A stretch of DNA of 64,000 nt from Trifolium pratense (Eukaryota > Streptophyta > Magnoliopsida > Fabales > Fabaceae): the NCBI RefSeq assembly GCF_020283565.1, contig NC_060060.1, forward strand, positions 45,186,015 through 45,250,014, in the 5' to 3' direction. The notes beneath the pieces are model-generated. The model saw nothing but the letters and a program-made list of their open reading frames with translations. It searched no databases and had not been told where the DNA came from. Below are positions 11,610 through 24,322 of this stretch, piece by piece; position 1 is the stretch's first letter, and every line of letters begins with the position of its first letter. The position numbers and the translations under genes are program-made.

Positions 11610-12216
11610 GTGATATTCAATTAGAGAGATTGCTTACGTGAAATTCAATTGAATATTCTTTAACCCATTATAAATAAAATAAAAATATTCAATTAAAGAG
11701 CTTGCTTACATAATCTTCAATTATTAAAAATAATAATGATCTTCAATTAGAGAGTTTGCTTACTGCAACATTCAATTGAATCTTCTCTAACCAATTAAAA
11801 AAAATATCTTCAACTAGAGAGTTTGCTTACGTGACATTCAAATGAATCTTCTCTAACCCATTATTAAGAAAAATAATATTTCAATTAGTGAGCTTGCTTA
11901 CATGACATAATAACATTTAATTGAATCTTCTCTAACTCATTATTAAAAAAAATCTTCAATTAGAGAGCTTGCTTACGTGACCTTCAATTTAATATCTGCT
12001 AACCCATTATAAAATAAAATAAAAAATCAATTAGAGAGTTTGCTTATGTGGCATTCAATTGAATCTTCTCTAACCCATTATTAAAAAAAATAAAATTAGA
12101 GAGCTTGTTTACGTGAAATTCAATTCAATTGCCTCTAACCCATTATTAAAAAAAAAAACTTCAATTTGGTTCCAAAAAAAAACTTCAATTAGAGAGTTTA
12201 CTTACGTGAAACGTGA
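11610..12216. repeat. degenerate minisatellite, about nine units of 55-90 bp
   Basis: Repeated core words TTCAATTAGAGAG, TTGCTTACGTGA and CTTCTCTAACCCATTAT recur about every 65-75 bp, near 11616, 11687, 11742, 11811, 11879, 11954, 12028, 12093 and 12183. The last unit is interrupted by the retroposon at 12231-12831 and resumes at 12832 with the same words. Confidence 0.8.
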
Positions 12217-12230
12217 CATTCAATTAAATC

Positions 12231-12831
12231 TTTTTTTTGACAATAACAAAATGATATTCATTCATTCAAATTGATAGATTACATCAAAAACAACCACATA
12301 ATCAACATCGCTAAAAGCGTAAAGAATGAATCTGCGAACAACACTCACAGCATCCGAGTTAATAGTATACAATGGCAAAATACCTACAACAAATAATATG
12401 ATAAAGTTAAAGTCACTGAAGTATCCATGCCTTCGGATCTGCAGCGTTGAAGCCCAAATCATTGGTTGAATCTGTAATTGACTGAAGCCGATCTTTTCAA
12501 TAGAAATCAAATGAACACCGCACAATACGGGACAACAAAAACGTCGCACAAGACGACGAACAACACAACGCCGCACTCAGACGACGAAATCACAAAAAAG
12601 AAAACACAAAAGAAAAACTTGATCAATGTGAAAATCACTTATTTAAATAAAGAAGAAAAGGAAAAACAATTATGAAGGGTGATTTTGGGTCAAAAATTGA
12701 CCCTAAAACCACCCCTCCTTGATAGATCAAGAAGAAAAAAACTAGGTTAAGGTGGGGGGCGGCGGCTATGAAGAAAAGGAGAAGAAAGGTTAGACAGCTG
12801 ACATACCGTCAGATTAGATAAGTGAAAAACT
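12231..12831 (-). mobile_element. 601-bp retroposon, probably LINE 3' end
   Basis: The insert has a run of eight T at its left end (a poly-A tail on the minus strand, preceded by TTGTTATTGTC) and is flanked by a perfect 14-bp target duplication, CATTCAATTAAATC, at 12217-12230 and 12832-12845. It splits a minisatellite unit, so the empty site is evident. The minus strand has a 104-codon frame ending VIYQFE that I do not recognise. Tail and target duplication indicate target-primed retrotransposition; a 5'-truncated LINE or a large SINE are both possible. Confidence 0.75.
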
Positions 12832-12845
12832 CATTCAATTAAATC

Positions 12846-14133
12846 TTTTATAACCCATTATAAAAATATCTATATTTATAGTCGGACAATTTTTTTTTGT
12901 AATTTATACTCATATTAATGTTAATATGACTGTCTAATTTTTATACGGGAGCCTGTATTTATACTCATATATTAATAAATTGAACTATATTTTTTTAATG
13001 GGTCATAATTTATACGAGGACCTATATTTTACTTATATATTAATACAATAGCCTATTATTTGGTAATTTCTACGTGGACCAATATCTCTATTCAGTAGTA
13101 TATTTTCACGTAACTTATACTCAAACCTATATTTATATATAATAGTATGTCGACCTATTTTTATTTTTTTATATTTCAATGGCGAACCATAATTCTACTT
13201 ACATATTAATACCGAGACCATTTTTTTATATATATATAATTATAGGAAACATATATTTCTACTCATATGTTTATACAAGTTTTTTTTTTTGTAATTTATA
13301 CTTCAGCTCATTAGAGCATCTCCAACAAGAGTATCATAGAGAGTTTCATATATAGACTAATGATTCGTATCTTAATTTTTTTATTATTGGAGTTTTCATT
13401 ACGTGGCATAGAGGTTATATACCTATATATCTTTTGTCTATTTATTTGTTATATATTCTTATGCCATGATGTATGTATGATGTTTATATTGTCATTATGA
13501 TGATTAATCTTTATTAGGGAATCTATGATACACATTAGGTGAGTTTTTTCCAGCCAACTGAATTTTTTCTATACACAGAGGTCATGACCAACTGCTTAAA
13601 GGGTCAAAGAACCTTATCACAAGAACTAATTTATTATTGGTTTTGTTACATTTTTTATTCTTGCTTTGGATATTCATCTCGCTTATTATGTTTATTAAGA
13701 TATTATTGTAATTCGTAAAAAAAATTATTATAATTGTATATTAAAAAAAAAAATCAATCTAATATATTTATATGTATATTTGTGCGCGCAAACTTATTTA
13801 TGTCTAACCTGAACGACGCTGGAATCTAAACTGTTAAAAGAATTTTGTTATAAAAAAAAAAAACTGTTGAAAGAATATATCAATATTGGTTTTTTCTATT
13901 TTTCCTCAACCACCCACGAGTAATTTTAGGCATATGGATGACATGGTGTTTGCCGCCATTCAATAGGAAATCCATACCAAACCCAGTAAGCTTTGTATTT
14001 TTTTTTATCCAATTTTTATTTTTTCTTGGCAAACTTCCTAAAAATATTTAATAAATAATTGAATTTATATTTGTCATTCTCAATTTTTATTTTTATCTGG
14101 ACAATTTTAAATTAAAAACAAAATACATAGCGA
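12846..14133. other. AT-rich intergenic DNA with a transposon-like word
   Basis: No coding signal. Near 13313 the word TTAGAGCATCTCCAACAAGAG, seen at the ends of several plant DNA-transposon families, suggests an old element, but I could not find its partner end. The rest is AT-rich with homopolymer runs. Confidence 0.35.
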
Positions 14134-14738
14134 GGCTTAACTATATATTTAGTCTTTTATGTTTATTTTAGGTTTCAATTTAGTCCCTTACGTTTAAAAC
14201 GTATCAATTTGGTCCCTTACGTTTTCATCTTTAGCATTGATCAGTCCTTTCCGTTAGATTTTAAGTTAAATCCGTTTTAAAAAAAGGACTACTTATGATT
14301 ATTATAGACCACCCAACACTAAATTATGATTCATCTTTTTGTTCATCACCTCCTTCACTCAACACCACCATCACCTTCTTCTCTCTACCAACACCACCAA
14401 AATCACTACCACCACACCCAAAACTAAAATAAAACAATTTCAACAACAAAACTTAAAATGAAACTTAAAAACTCAGATCTATTGAGGTTGGGTTTATGCA
14501 AATTTCTACAAAAATCAAACATAAAAAATCCAATTTCTTTTGTCCAGAACTTCATCTTTTTTTTTCCCAATTTCTTTTTTCCAAAATCTCTTTGTTAATT
14601 TTGAAAATCATTAACTCAGTCTCAGAAAAATTGCAGATCTAAAAAATAGGTTTTCTACCAAATCGAAAAATTAACCATTGATTGCACTTGATTTGTTCTT
14701 CTTTGTTATTTATTTTTCAATTGCTCTTGATTGCTCAG

Positions 14739-14792
<54 letters not shown>

Positions 14793-15164
14793 TTTTAATT
14801 TTTCAATCAGTAAAATTACCAAAAGAAAAGAAAGGGGAATTTCACGGTGAGTAGGTTGAGCCATGGGTTGCAGGAAAGGTTTGCAATGGTGAGGGGAAGA
14901 GGTGTGTTTATTATTTAGTGTGGGGGGTCTATGATAATCAAATATGGTCTTTTTTTAATCAACGGTGGATGATGGAGATGACAAGGGACAAATTTGAAAC
15001 ATTAGCCACGTGACATTTTTAAACGGAGTTAACTTAAAATCTAACGGAAAGGACTAACTAATACTAACGATGAAAATGTAAGGGACCAAATTGATACGTT
15101 TTAAACGTAAGGGACCAAATTGAAACCTAAAATAAACGTAAAGAACCAAATGTGTAGTTAAGCC
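14134..15164. mobile_element. MULE-like TIR element, 1.03 kb
   Basis: Inverted ends of roughly 150 bp start GGCTTAACTA and carry the TTTCAATTTRGTCCCTTACG motif repeated. The flanks show a near-duplication (TACATAGCGA left, TACATAGTCGA right), which fits the 9-10 bp target duplications of Mutator-like elements with one indel. The core has no transposase; it contains CACC/TTC-rich DNA and an AT microsatellite. It is non-autonomous. Confidence 0.75.
14742..14789. repeat. (AT)n microsatellite
   Basis: A pure AT dinucleotide run of 48 bp lies inside the core of the MULE-like element. Confidence 0.95.
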
Positions 15165-15534
15165 TACATAGTCGAGAGTTGAAAGTAATGGGGGAGAAAG
15201 ACTGAAAGAGTCTAAACAGAGAAGATTGAGGCTGACGAGATGTGACAAAGGAAAAGAAATCAAAATACATTTTATTGAGTGTTTGAAGTGTATAATAATC
15301 TTTGTGCACTTGTTTCATCCAATGGTTAAGATTGAAAATGAAATTGTGAAAAGTAGCAGGGGCGTCTCTGGGTTTTAGGAGGCTCTGTGCAAAATATAAA
15401 AGTGGCCCTTTAATATAAAAAATTTAATTTTTTTTATTTTTAAAATTGTCGATTTAAATCGCGTATAATATAAAAAATTATTTTTATTTTTGTAAACATA
15501 TAGATTATCAATATTAAACCAATTGCATTAAATC
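15165..15534. other. AT-rich DNA left of the copia insertion
   Basis: There is no gene. The words GCAGGGGCGTCTCTGGG (about 15357) and, beyond the copia element, GGCCCGATGCCGTCGCACG (about 20968) resemble degraded ends of an older DNA transposon into which the copia element inserted. I could not prove inverted ends. Confidence 0.3.
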
Positions 15535-16000
15535 TGTTGGCGCAGCAAAAGCAAGCAAGACAATGGTTCACCAGCACAAGCTGCAGGCTTGGCAGGCTCA
15601 GCAGCTGGTAAGCAGGCAGGCGCGCGCGCAGGATTGCAGGCAATGCTCAGCAGGCACGCAGGCTTGACCTTGGGCAAACTAGCAGTTTTGCAGAAACTGC
15701 TATGTACAAGATGAACAAGTTTCTTGATGAAATTGATTAACAACTGAACATGAAAGACTTAGGGAAATAGAGATTTTATTCTTCCTTAATGGGCCACAAA
15801 AAATTGATTACAATATAATGCACTAGTTGCACTTTATATAGGGTGACTTGTGTAACAAGCATGCTCATCCCTTAGGCCTAAACTAATTCCCTAACTACCT
15901 AGTTAGTTACTAACAAACTTTAACTAACAAGTTGGTTGTAACTAACTCTAACAACACCTAAACAAACTAATTTCAAGGTGAATTAACCACTTTCTTAACA
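15535..16000 (-). repeat. 3' LTR of the copia element
   Basis: 466 bp, with TGTT...AACA ends. It differs from the 5' LTR at five sites, for example GGCGCAGC versus GGCGCATC near the start. A GC-rich CAGG/GCGC segment translates to Ala/Cys/Pro-rich spurious frames that are not genes. Confidence 0.95.
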
Positions 16001-16009
16001 CTCCTCCTT
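16001..16009 (-). other. polypurine tract
   Basis: AAGGAGGAG on the minus strand directly abuts the 3' LTR and overlaps the gag-pol stop codon (TAA at 16010-16008). It is the expected plus-strand priming site for reverse transcription. Confidence 0.85.
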
Positions 16010-19000
16010 AATTCATGCTTGAATTGCAAACAACCAGTCCTAAGCTCCTCCTTAAAAACTCAAACCTGTCAAGCTTCACAGCCTTTGTAAAACCATCTGC
16101 AAGCTGTACCTCAGTTGGACAATACTGCACTTCAATCATTCCATTTGTCACTTGTTCCCTAATGAAATGAAATCTGGTAGCAATGTGCTTGCTCCTGCCA
16201 TGTGAAATTGGATTTTTAGCAAGACTTATAGCAGACTTGTTATCAATCCTTAGAATTAGAGGCTTCACTGGTTCACACTTGATTTCTATCATCACTGAAT
16301 TCAACCAAATTGCTTGACATGCTGCAAAGGTGCCTGCTATATACTCAGCTTCACAAGATGAGAGAGCAGTCACAGCTTGTTTCTTTGTACACCAAGAGAT
16401 TGCAGCATTATTGAACTTGAAAACATACCCTGATGTGCTCCTCCTATCAGTTATGTCTCCACACCAATCACTATCAGAATACCCTATCAAAGTACTCCCT
16501 GCACTGTTTGTACCAATAGGGAATAGCAAGCCAATTTCCAAAGTACCTTTGAGATATATGAGGATTCTCTTAGCAGCTATCATGTGTGACTTCCTTGGAT
16601 CATGCATAAATCTGCTGATAACACTCACAGCATAACATATATTAGGCCTACTGTTGCACACATACCTCAATGAGCCAACTATTTGTCTGAACACAGTTGG
16701 ATCAACCTTCTCTTCATCTGAGCACTCATCAATTTTTGTATTTGTCTCTGATGGATTTGACAATGGATTGCAGCTTTCCATTTCAAATTTATCAAGCAAT
16801 TCACCAATATACTTATGCTGGTGCATTACTATACCATCTCCTCTTCTCATAAATTCCATTCCTATAAAGAATGAAAGTTCACCAAGATCAGACATTTCAA
16901 ATTCACTTTTGAGCTTATCTTTCACTTTTGCAATTTCTGCAATTCTACTTCCAGTTATGAGCAAGTCATCAACATACAAGCAGATTATGACAATATCTTC
17001 ATCTTTAGGGCAATGTACATATACACCAAACTCAGCAGCACACTTTTTAAACCCTATCTGAATCAGAAAGTCATCAATCCTTTTGTTCCATGCTCTAGGA
17101 GCCTGTTTCAAGCCATATAGTGCCTTATACAGCTTATACACCATTGATTCTTTTCCTTTTATTTCAAAACCTGGAGGCTGTGACACATACACTTCCTCAT
17201 CAAGTGGACCATTCAGAAATGCTGATTTCACATCCAGATGGTACAGGCTCCATTTGTTCTTACAGGCCAATGCTACAACCAACCTCACAGTCTCTATTCT
17301 AGCAACTGGTGCAAATACTTCATTGTAGTCAATTCCATGTTTCTGTAAGAATCCTCTAGCAACTAACCTTGCTTTATGCTTTGAAATTGTGCCATCAGGG
17401 TTCAATTTCACTTTGAACACCCATTTCACATCAATCTTCTTTTTCTTGTCTGGCAAGTCAACTAGCTTCCAGGTCTGGTTTTTCTCAATTGACCTCAGCT
17501 CTTCTTCCATTGCCTTCTTCCACACATTACTTTTCAAAGCATCTCTGTAGTTCAATGGTTCAGAATCAGCTAGTAATGCAAAGTGAATGAGATCACCCTC
17601 ATCATTCACTGCATTGTCTTGAGTAACTTCACAATCATTCAATCTAGCTGGTACACGTTTGGTTCTTTGAGTCCTTGCAATCATATGAATTCTGTCATCA
17701 TCATCACTTGATAAATTCATATTACCATCACTATCTGTACCTTGATTCTGAATAGTTTCAGCAGCAGGTTCACCTTCATCACCTCCATCAGATTCATCAC
17801 TTGAACTTGGATAGATGAAGGTTGACTGCAATTCACTATTGTACACTGGTTCCTTCTCCCATTTCCATTTCTCTTCTTCATTCACAATTACATCCCTGCT
17901 AATGTGAACCTTCTGAGTAACTAGATTGTATAGCTTGTAGGCACCAGTTGGATGATATCCTATGAGTATCATTATTTCACTTTTATCCTCAAGTTTGGTT
18001 CTTCTAGCATCTGGTACATGTTTATAGCATAATGAGCCAAAAACCTTGAGGTGTTTCACACTTGGCTTCCTCCCACACCAAGCTTCCTCTGGCACAACTT
18101 TCAGTTTCTTAGTTGGACATTTGTTCAGAATGTAGGCTGCAGTAAGTACTGCTTCACCCCAGAACTTGTGTGGCAAATTCTTCTGCTTAATCATGCTTCT
18201 TGCCATATCTAACAATGTTCTGTTTCTTCTTTCAGCTAGTCCATTGTGATGTGGTGTGTATGGAGCAGTAACTTCATGTGTAATGCCTTGATTAGTACAG
18301 AAGTTCTCAAACTCTCTTGAGGTGTACTCTCCACCACCATCTGTTCTCAGAATCTTAATTGTTTTCTCACTTTCTTTTTCAATTAAGACTTTAAACTTCT
18401 TGAACACTTCTAAAGCTTCACTTTTTAGCTTCAAAGTGTATAACCAGATCATTCTGCTGTATTCATCAACAAATGTGATGAAATACTTGCTTCCCCCTAA
18501 TGATGCAGCTTCAAATGGACCACAGATGTCGCTATGAATAACTTGCAATACACCACTAGCTCTCTTAGGCATTTCAGCTACAAAAGGTTTTCTACTGTGT
18601 TTACTCTTCACACATATCTCACATATGGACTTCTTAGTCTTAAACTTAGGCAGGCCATACACCAATTCCTTAGAATTTAAATCACTGAGGCTTCTATAGT
18701 TCAAGTGTCCATACCTTTTGTGCCAAAGTGCTTCAACCTCATCAATCACTGTGGTAGACATGCACATCATATCTACACTTGAGATTTTACACTTGTAAGT
18801 TCTGTTGTTTGACAAGCTGCACATCAAGATCAAGTTCTTCATTTTATCAAACAGCTTCAGTGCATTATCCTCCATACTTACAGAGAACCCTCTTTGCACC
18901 AATTGACCTAAACTGAGCAAATTGCAATTCATACCAGGGACAAATAACACTTCAGAGATGATCACTTTACCTCCCTTCTTACTTTTGATCACTATGTTAC

Positions 19001-20090
19001 CAATACCTTCAGCAGCAAGTTTTCTCCCATCTGCTAGTTTTATACTAGACCTTTTGCTTGCATCAAAATTGGTTAACCATTCTCTATGTGGTGTCATATG
19101 ATTTGAACATCCTAAATCAAGAAACCATTCTTCATTCTTCTCACATTCATCCCCTATAGTAGCCATCATCAAGACAGACTTGACATCACTTTCTTCTACA
19201 ACATTAGCCTCTTGTTGATCTTTCTTGTACCAACACTCATCTACAAAATGGCCAAGCTTCTCACAATTGTAGCATTTCACCTTGCTTTTATCAAAGTTCT
19301 TCTTTTTGTTCTTACCTTTGGCAAAACCTCCTCCTTTAGAGGATTCAGCTTTGTCATCAGTTTTTGAACTCTGATCTTTAAGCCACTTTGGTTTATCTTT
19401 GCCTTTCTTTTTGTAGTTCTTGCCATTTTCTTCTTTCTTGTTGGTTTGAGCTTGCAAGGCTTGTTGTTCTTTCTTTTCTGAACCTCTGCTGAGAACTTTA
19501 ATCTCATGTGCTTCCAAAGAACTTTGTAATTCCTCAATTTTCATAGTAGCTGTATCTTTCACATACTCAATAGCTATTACTACATTATCAAAGTTTGGAG
19601 TTAAGGATCTAAGCACTTTCTCTACTACCATTTCATCAGTGACAGTCTCTCCACAGTTTTGCATTTGATGAACAAGTGCAAGAAGTTTTGAGAAGAAGTC
19701 ACTTACTTTTTGATCCTCTTCCATCACCATAGACTCATATTGCCTCCTAAAGGCCTGCAATTTCACCTTCTTGACCTTGATTCCACCATCATGGTAACCC
19801 TCGAGTATATCCCAAGCTTCTTTGGACTTAGTTGATTTTGAAATCTTTTCAAAATGCTGTGCATCACAATTCTGCTGGATATAGAACAAAGCCTTGCAGT
19901 CTTTTTTCTTGTTTTCTTTATATGTATTTCTCTGATCATTAGTTGGATTTGCTCCCAACTCATCGTATCCATTCACTACTACCTCAAGACACTCTTGTGC
20001 TCCAAATATGGACTTCATCACTGCACTCCATCTATCCCAATTCTTCCCATCAAGAATCAGAATGTTTGTACCAAAACCTTGGGTGTTCAT
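16008..20090 (-). CDS. copia gag-pol polyprotein
   Basis: An open frame of 1360 residues from ATG (MNTQGFGTN) to TAA. Domain order is that of Ty1/copia: gag (about residues 1-250), CCHC zinc knuckle ([14 protein letters not shown], near 272), aspartic protease ([11 protein letters not shown], near 325), integrase (from about 520; first Asp in IHSDICGP, second in RTDGGGEY, Glu in LAERRN), reverse transcriptase (from about 900; YVDD near 1040) and RNase H (ending near 1340; [20 protein letters not shown]). The frame is intact, so the element was recently coding-competent. One key residue is odd: the protease triad, normally DSG or DTG, reads DLG (codon TTA where TCA would give Ser), which should impair polyprotein cleavage. 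Confidence 0.96.
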   Translation of the reverse strand: MNTQGFGTNILILDGKNWDRWSAVMKSIFGAQECLEVVVNGYDELGANPTNDQRNTYKENKKKDCKALFYIQQNCDAQHFEKISKSTKSKEAWDILEGYHDGGIKVKKVKLQAFRRQYESMVMEEDQKVSDFFSKLLALVHQMQNCGETVTDEMVVEKVLRSLTPNFDNVVIAIEYVKDTATMKIEELQSSLEAHEIKVLSRGSEKKEQQALQAQTNKKEENGKNYKKKGKDKPKWLKDQSSKTDDKAESSKGGGFAKGKNKKKNFDKSKVKCYNCEKLGHFVDECWYKKDQQEANVVEESDVKSVLMMATIGDECEKNEEWFLDLGCSNHMTPHREWLTNFDASKRSSIKLADGRKLAAEGIGNIVIKSKKGGKVIISEVLFVPGMNCNLLSLGQLVQRGFSVSMEDNALKLFDKMKNLILMCSLSNNRTYKCKISSVDMMCMSTTVIDEVEALWHKRYGHLNYRSLSDLNSKELVYGLPKFKTKKSICEICVKSKHSRKPFVAEMPKRASGVLQVIHSDICGPFEAASLGGSKYFITFVDEYSRMIWLYTLKLKSEALEVFKKFKVLIEKESEKTIKILRTDGGGEYTSREFENFCTNQGITHEVTAPYTPHHNGLAERRNRTLLDMARSMIKQKNLPHKFWGEAVLTAAYILNKCPTKKLKVVPEEAWCGRKPSVKHLKVFGSLCYKHVPDARRTKLEDKSEIMILIGYHPTGAYKLYNLVTQKVHISRDVIVNEEEKWKWEKEPVYNSELQSTFIYPSSSDESDGGDEGEPAAETIQNQGTDSDGNMNLSSDDDDRIHMIARTQRTKRVPARLNDCEVTQDNAVNDEGDLIHFALLADSEPLNYRDALKSNVWKKAMEEELRSIEKNQTWKLVDLPDKKKKIDVKWVFKVKLNPDGTISKHKARLVARGFLQKHGIDYNEVFAPVARIETVRLVVALACKNKWSLYHLDVKSAFLNGPLDEEVYVSQPPGFEIKGKESMVYKLYKALYGLKQAPRAWNKRIDDFLIQIGFKKCAAEFGVYVHCPKDEDIVIICLYVDDLLITGSRIAEIAKVKDKLKSEFEMSDLGELSFFIGMEFMRRGDGIVMHQHKYIGELLDKFEMESCNPLSNPSETNTKIDECSDEEKVDPTVFRQIVGSLRYVCNSRPNICYAVSVISRFMHDPRKSHMIAAKRILIYLKGTLEIGLLFPIGTNSAGSTLIGYSDSDWCGDITDRRSTSGYVFKFNNAAISWCTKKQAVTALSSCEAEYIAGTFAACQAIWLNSVMIEIKCEPVKPLILRIDNKSAISLAKNPISHGRSKHIATRFHFIREQVTNGMIEVQYCPTEVQLADGFTKAVKLDRFEFLRRSLGLVVCNSSMN

Positions 20091-20182
20091 CTTGAAATTT
20101 CAAGAAATCAATCTACACAGCTTCACTTTGTGTTTCTCCACTTGATTCCTTCACAATTCACTCTTGTCCTGTGATAGAACCA

Positions 20183-20196
20183 GGCTCTTGATGCCA
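20183..20196 (-). other. primer-binding site
   Basis: TGGCATCAAGAGCC, two bases inside the 5' LTR, resembles the complement of the 3' end of plant initiator Met tRNA (usual form TGGTATCAGAGC). It is the usual primer for copia elements. Confidence 0.8.
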
Positions 20197-20198
20197 AT

Positions 20199-20664
20199 TG
20201 TTGGCGCATCAAAAGCAAGCAAGACAATGGTTCACCAGCACAAGCTGCAGGCTTGGCAGGCTCAGCAGCTGGTAAGCAGGCAGGCGCGCGCGCAGGATTG
20301 CAGGCAAGGCTCAGCAGGCACGTAGGCTTGACCTTGGGCAAACTAGCAGTTTTGCAGAAACTGCTATGTACAAGATGAACAAGTTTCTTGATGAAATTGA
20401 TTAACAACTGAACATGAAAGACTTAGGGAAATAGAGATTTTATTCTTCCTTAATGGGCCACAAAAAATTGATTACAATATAATGCACTAGTTGCACTTTA
20501 TATAGGGTGACTTGTGTAACAAGCAAGCTCATCCCTTAGGCCTAAACTAATTCCCTAACTACCTAGTTAGTTACTAACAAACTTTAACTAACAAGTTGGT
20601 TGTAACTAACTCTAACAACACCTAAACAAACTAATTTCAAGATGAATTAACCACTTTCTTAACA
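20199..20664 (-). repeat. 5' LTR of the copia element
   Basis: 466 bp, the same length as the other LTR, with five substitutions between them. The minus strand would carry promoter and start of transcription; a CTATATAAAG-like TATA box is visible at about 20500. Confidence 0.95.
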
Positions 20665-20669
20665 AAATC

Positions 20670-21077
20670 AAATGAGATAAGAAATACAAAATAATTATCT
20701 TTGTATATAACGTCAAAAAAGAATCTCCTAATCTAAGGTTAAATTTTATGCAAAGATAAAAATGGACTAAAACTATATTTACGAGTATAGCTAACTAATT
20801 TATTGATACTCGTATGATATTATATGAACATTAATAATATATAACTATTAGTTTAGGGCCAAAAAATTATCTATTAATATACATCTGATATTTTATAAGT
20901 ATAAATAATATATAAGTAATATTATAGGACCTCGAAATTTTGAGCTGAGGCCCTCAAAATTTTGAGGCCCGATGCCGTCGCACGCCTCGCACATGTGTGC
21001 GAGCCGCCACCGAAAAGTAGTAGTCCATCATGGACCATTTGGTTAGCTGGTCCATGTTAGCATCCGCCATATTTTGT
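20670..21077. other. AT-rich DNA right of the copia insertion
   Basis: No gene. It ends in a GC-rich patch (20960-21010, CCGTCGCACGCC) that may be the end of an older element interrupted by the copia insertion. Confidence 0.3.
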
Positions 21078-21087
21078 ACCTATTTCT

Positions 21088-21234
21088 TTCTTTTTCTTTT
21101 TTGATAGACGAAATGACAAAACCATTAAAAACTCACATACACAAAATAGAGTGATCGGGGTTCGAACCTCGGTCATGACGTCCGACACTAGCAATTTCGG
21201 TATTTTCACCATTTGAGCTAGGATTTGTGGATCG
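21088..21234 (-). mobile_element. tRNA-derived SINE
   Basis: 147 bp on the minus strand with an internal RNA polymerase III promoter: box A CCTAGCTCAAATGG near 21215 and box B GAGGTTCGAACCCC near 21160. It ends in an A-rich tail (ATCAAAAAAGAAAAAG) and is flanked by a 10-bp target duplication ACCTATTTCT (21078-21087 and 21235-21244). A decayed relative lies at about 41826-41966. Confidence 0.8.
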
Positions 21235-21307
21235 ACCTATTTCTATTATGCTAATATCTATCCATTATTTTAATATTTTTAATTTATCTTTTACGGTATA
21301 TATTTGT

Positions 21308-21535
21308 TAGGCTTAACTACACATTTGATCTCTTACATTTATTTTATGTTTCAATTTGGTCCCTTACGTTTAAAAAGTATCAATTTAGTCCTTTACGTTT
21401 ATTTTAGGTTTCAAGTTAGTCCTTTCAGTTAGTTTTGTCACTAACACCGTTTGAACAGTACACGTGTCAGTATGTCAAAGTGTCATGTGTCTGTCCACAT
21501 ATACAAATTGGCTGCCACATGTGACAAAATTGAAA
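21308..21535. mobile_element. left part of MULE-like MITE
   Basis: This is the GGCTTAACTACACATTTG end and first two-thirds of the same family as 3939-4274. Similarity stops inside the element near 21535, so the right end is deleted. Confidence 0.7.
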
Positions 21536-21966
21536 ATAAATTAAAAATAAAATTTGAAAGTATATATGTTTGCTACTCTTTGAAATCTAAGGCTCAATTT
21601 CAAGTCCTACTAGTGTTTTTAGAGGGAGGTAAATGTAAATATTTTTGCAAGCATTAATTCTTTGAGTCTGAGATCTTTCCTAACTTGGACCGGGACACTA
21701 TCCCCTCACCCTAAAATTCCATTATTAAAAAAAGAAGTTCAAAGAGAATTTATAAAAAAGCACAAGAAATTTTTGCATGAAAATTTATATTTAGGGGTGA
21801 AGGTAGTAAAATTTTACAAAACTAAAATGTTTTAGAAAAAGTGTACAGTATTTGTCAAAAAAAAAAGTGTACGGTAAATTAATTAGATAGTACGGTTGGT
21901 CATTATAACTAAGTTGGTTGGGACATTACATTATTAGACAGAATTCGAACATCAAACACTCCATTT

Positions 21967-22482
21967 ATTCACATTTGAAAAAAAAAATTCTAGTCACTAT
22001 ACTATTTGATAAAAAAAATGAAATTATATTAAACTATATATGTTCAATGTCCAATAAACACATTGAAAATTGAATTTCTAAAAATTTTTTTAAAAAAAAA
22101 TGACGTAAAATTCTATCTTTAAATTCCTTAATTAATGAGTATTTTAAGTTGGATGTACCAAAAAAAAAAGTATTTTAAGATGGTATCACCCTTAAATTAT
22201 TTACTTTCATTTCATTGTTGTGTTGTTTGTGAGATAAAAGGCAAAATGACTAAACTAGATTTTGGTTAAATTAATTTTTGTAAAAGTAATTTTAATTAAA
22301 AGTGCATTTATGTTCGTGTTTTTATAAGTGTAAATTGAAAAATAAATTTAAGCAAAGTATATATGTTTGCTACTCTTTGAAATCTAAGTTGAAGGATTGA
22401 ATCATTCCATCATATGTCAGAGATGCATTCATATTTTCTTTACACATCAGAGTAATTGTTATTGTATTATTTCGTAAACAAA
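21967..22482. repeat. direct repeat left of PPR3 unit
   Basis: About 516 bp is repeated in the same orientation at 26118-26644 (over 90% identical by eye, starting ATTCACATTTGAAAA and ending TTTCGTAAACAAA). The pair brackets one complete PPR transcription unit, as expected from unequal crossing over. No gene lies inside. Confidence 0.85.
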
Positions 22483-22692
22483 CTACATATTACCACATTT
22501 CTCAGAGTAAAAAACTCTAATGGAAGTCATGTCCTTGGATAGATCTTTAGGTAAGCCAATGACAACAGAACGAAAGGCCAACATTCCCAAGAAGACATAT
22601 ATAAACTTTAAGACAGAAAGTTCCAGTAACAAACCACAGGCCATCATAGGTAAGTCAGGTTATTACTTTTCATTATCAGTGTTGTCAATCGC

Positions 22693-24322
22693 GGGTCTTG
22701 GAAAATAGCGGTTTGTTAAAAATCTGTGACGCCAGCATTTGAAACACTTCGTACTAAATAGCGAAACGCAGAACAATAGTGATTAATTAAAATTCTGCTA
22801 CGCAATAGAGCCGCTATAACAGCAGTTTAACAACTTTGCATTATTGGTCTCTTCATGTGGTTTAAAACTAGCTTCAAGACATTTGATGTGTCTATTCGAA
22901 AGAAGGAGAAAAATTGACTTTTAACCAGATATTTTTCACCTCATTTTTTTAGATTTAGGGACAGAAAATATTCTAAAATAACATAGTATTATTTCATCCC
23001 TTTGAGCCTGAAACAAAGGAAGAGTTAGTAAACATACCAAAAACTTGCATATGGAGAGAACCTGAGCTCACAGAATATGGCAGCTTTGTGAATATATTTG
23101 CATGATAAACTTCACAGTCGGCTAAAATAGAATAGAGTTACAGCCCAAATGAAATTCAAGCATCATAGAAGGCCAGAATACATCTTGGGGTAAAGCTTTA
23201 AATATGATGTTACATTATCACTAGCAACATAAGGACGTCTTAAACACAGTTCGGTTCACCCAAAAAATACAGTTTGGTTTGGAAAAAAAATTGTATGACA
23301 ACAGTTCGGTTCGAAATTAAGAACTGGTTCACCGAACCATTAATCCGGTTCAGTTCGGTTTGGATGAAGACTATAGCATTTCGGTTCAGTTCTTCTGAAC
23401 CATTGTTATGGTTCGGTTTAGTTATCTATCTGAACTGAACAGTTCTAGCCCAATTATAAAATTATTTTCAGACCTTATATTATATAACATGAGACTCTTA
23501 ACACACTCCACCCACACTCAGGAATGAACATGTAGAGCGTAACTTGAGTGGTCCGATAGAGCGCAACAAACCAGATTAAACACAATATGTACTTCAAAAC
23601 AATCACAGTAGGTACTAGATAGATCATCAAGTTCTAAAATGCTTGCCACCTGCATAAATTTGCAGTATCGTCTCATCATAACAGGCTGAAGCCAAATGCA
23701 CTCTTACAACACGGCACTGAGTTCAGCCATTCAATGTACAATTGCAATCAAAACTAAAAACTCAGTAACCAATCTATCAATGTACCAACACTTGAGAAAT
23801 TACCAAGTTTCGAACCACACTATCCAAGTTGCCTCCCCCAATACCTTCACACCCTTCCTTCAAAAAGCCTCTACTTACCCTTGCTACTGCCACTCTGTGC
23901 AATTCAACCCCAACACTCAAAGCCTTCCTCTATTAGTTAACACCTTTGTAATCTGCTTTTCCTGCATAGGCAAGTCTGCCACTACTACACTAAGGACAAG
24001 AAAACGACCTCTGAAGCTTAACAACAGACCAACACACTTTAGCTTCACCACCACTGCTTATGATACTCGACCAGGATACATTCTGATAACAACCATGAAG
24101 CTGACTGACAGTACAATGCAAATATAAAGGATAACTGTGTCAAAAAAAGAAAGAATCGACCATTAATGACTTTTGATTAATATCAAAGGGATAGTGAGAC
24201 CACTGAGTAGTCCCCCCAATTCTTTTGTATATCTAACTACCAACAAAATAAATAAATCATAATAATTACATAATTGTCATCAAAATAACCAATTATATAT
24301 TGAGAAAACATCTTACCTATAG
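22693..24322. repeat. duplicated 3' flank of PPR gene, copy 2
   Basis: Collinear with 6299-7926, differing by scattered substitutions and small indels. Includes the same GTTCGGTT-rich stretch (about 23245-23445). Upstream of it, 22483-22692 matches the start of the third copy at about 32400. Confidence 0.75.

Larger units (their letters stand above)
15535..20664 (-). mobile_element. complete Ty1/copia LTR retrotransposon
   Basis: A 5130-bp element on the minus strand has two 466-bp LTRs (15535-16000 and 20199-20664) with TGTT...AACA ends and a perfect 5-bp target duplication AAATC at 15530-15534 and 20665-20669. The LTRs differ at five positions (about 98.9% identity), so the insertion is recent. 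A primer-binding site complementary to initiator Met tRNA (TGGCATCAAGAGCC, 20196-20183) follows the 5' LTR, and a purine tract AAGGAGGAG (16009-16001) precedes the 3' LTR. One uninterrupted gag-pol frame fills the interior. Confidence 0.97.

Noticed and set aside
15440..15743. Ala/Cys/Pro-rich frames in the LTRs (also 20123-20407)
   Set aside because: They are translations of the GC-rich LTR itself, present in both LTRs and not needed for the element.
16330..20174. Plus-strand frames of 60-135 codons across the copia element
   Set aside because: They are antisense shadows of the gag-pol frame.
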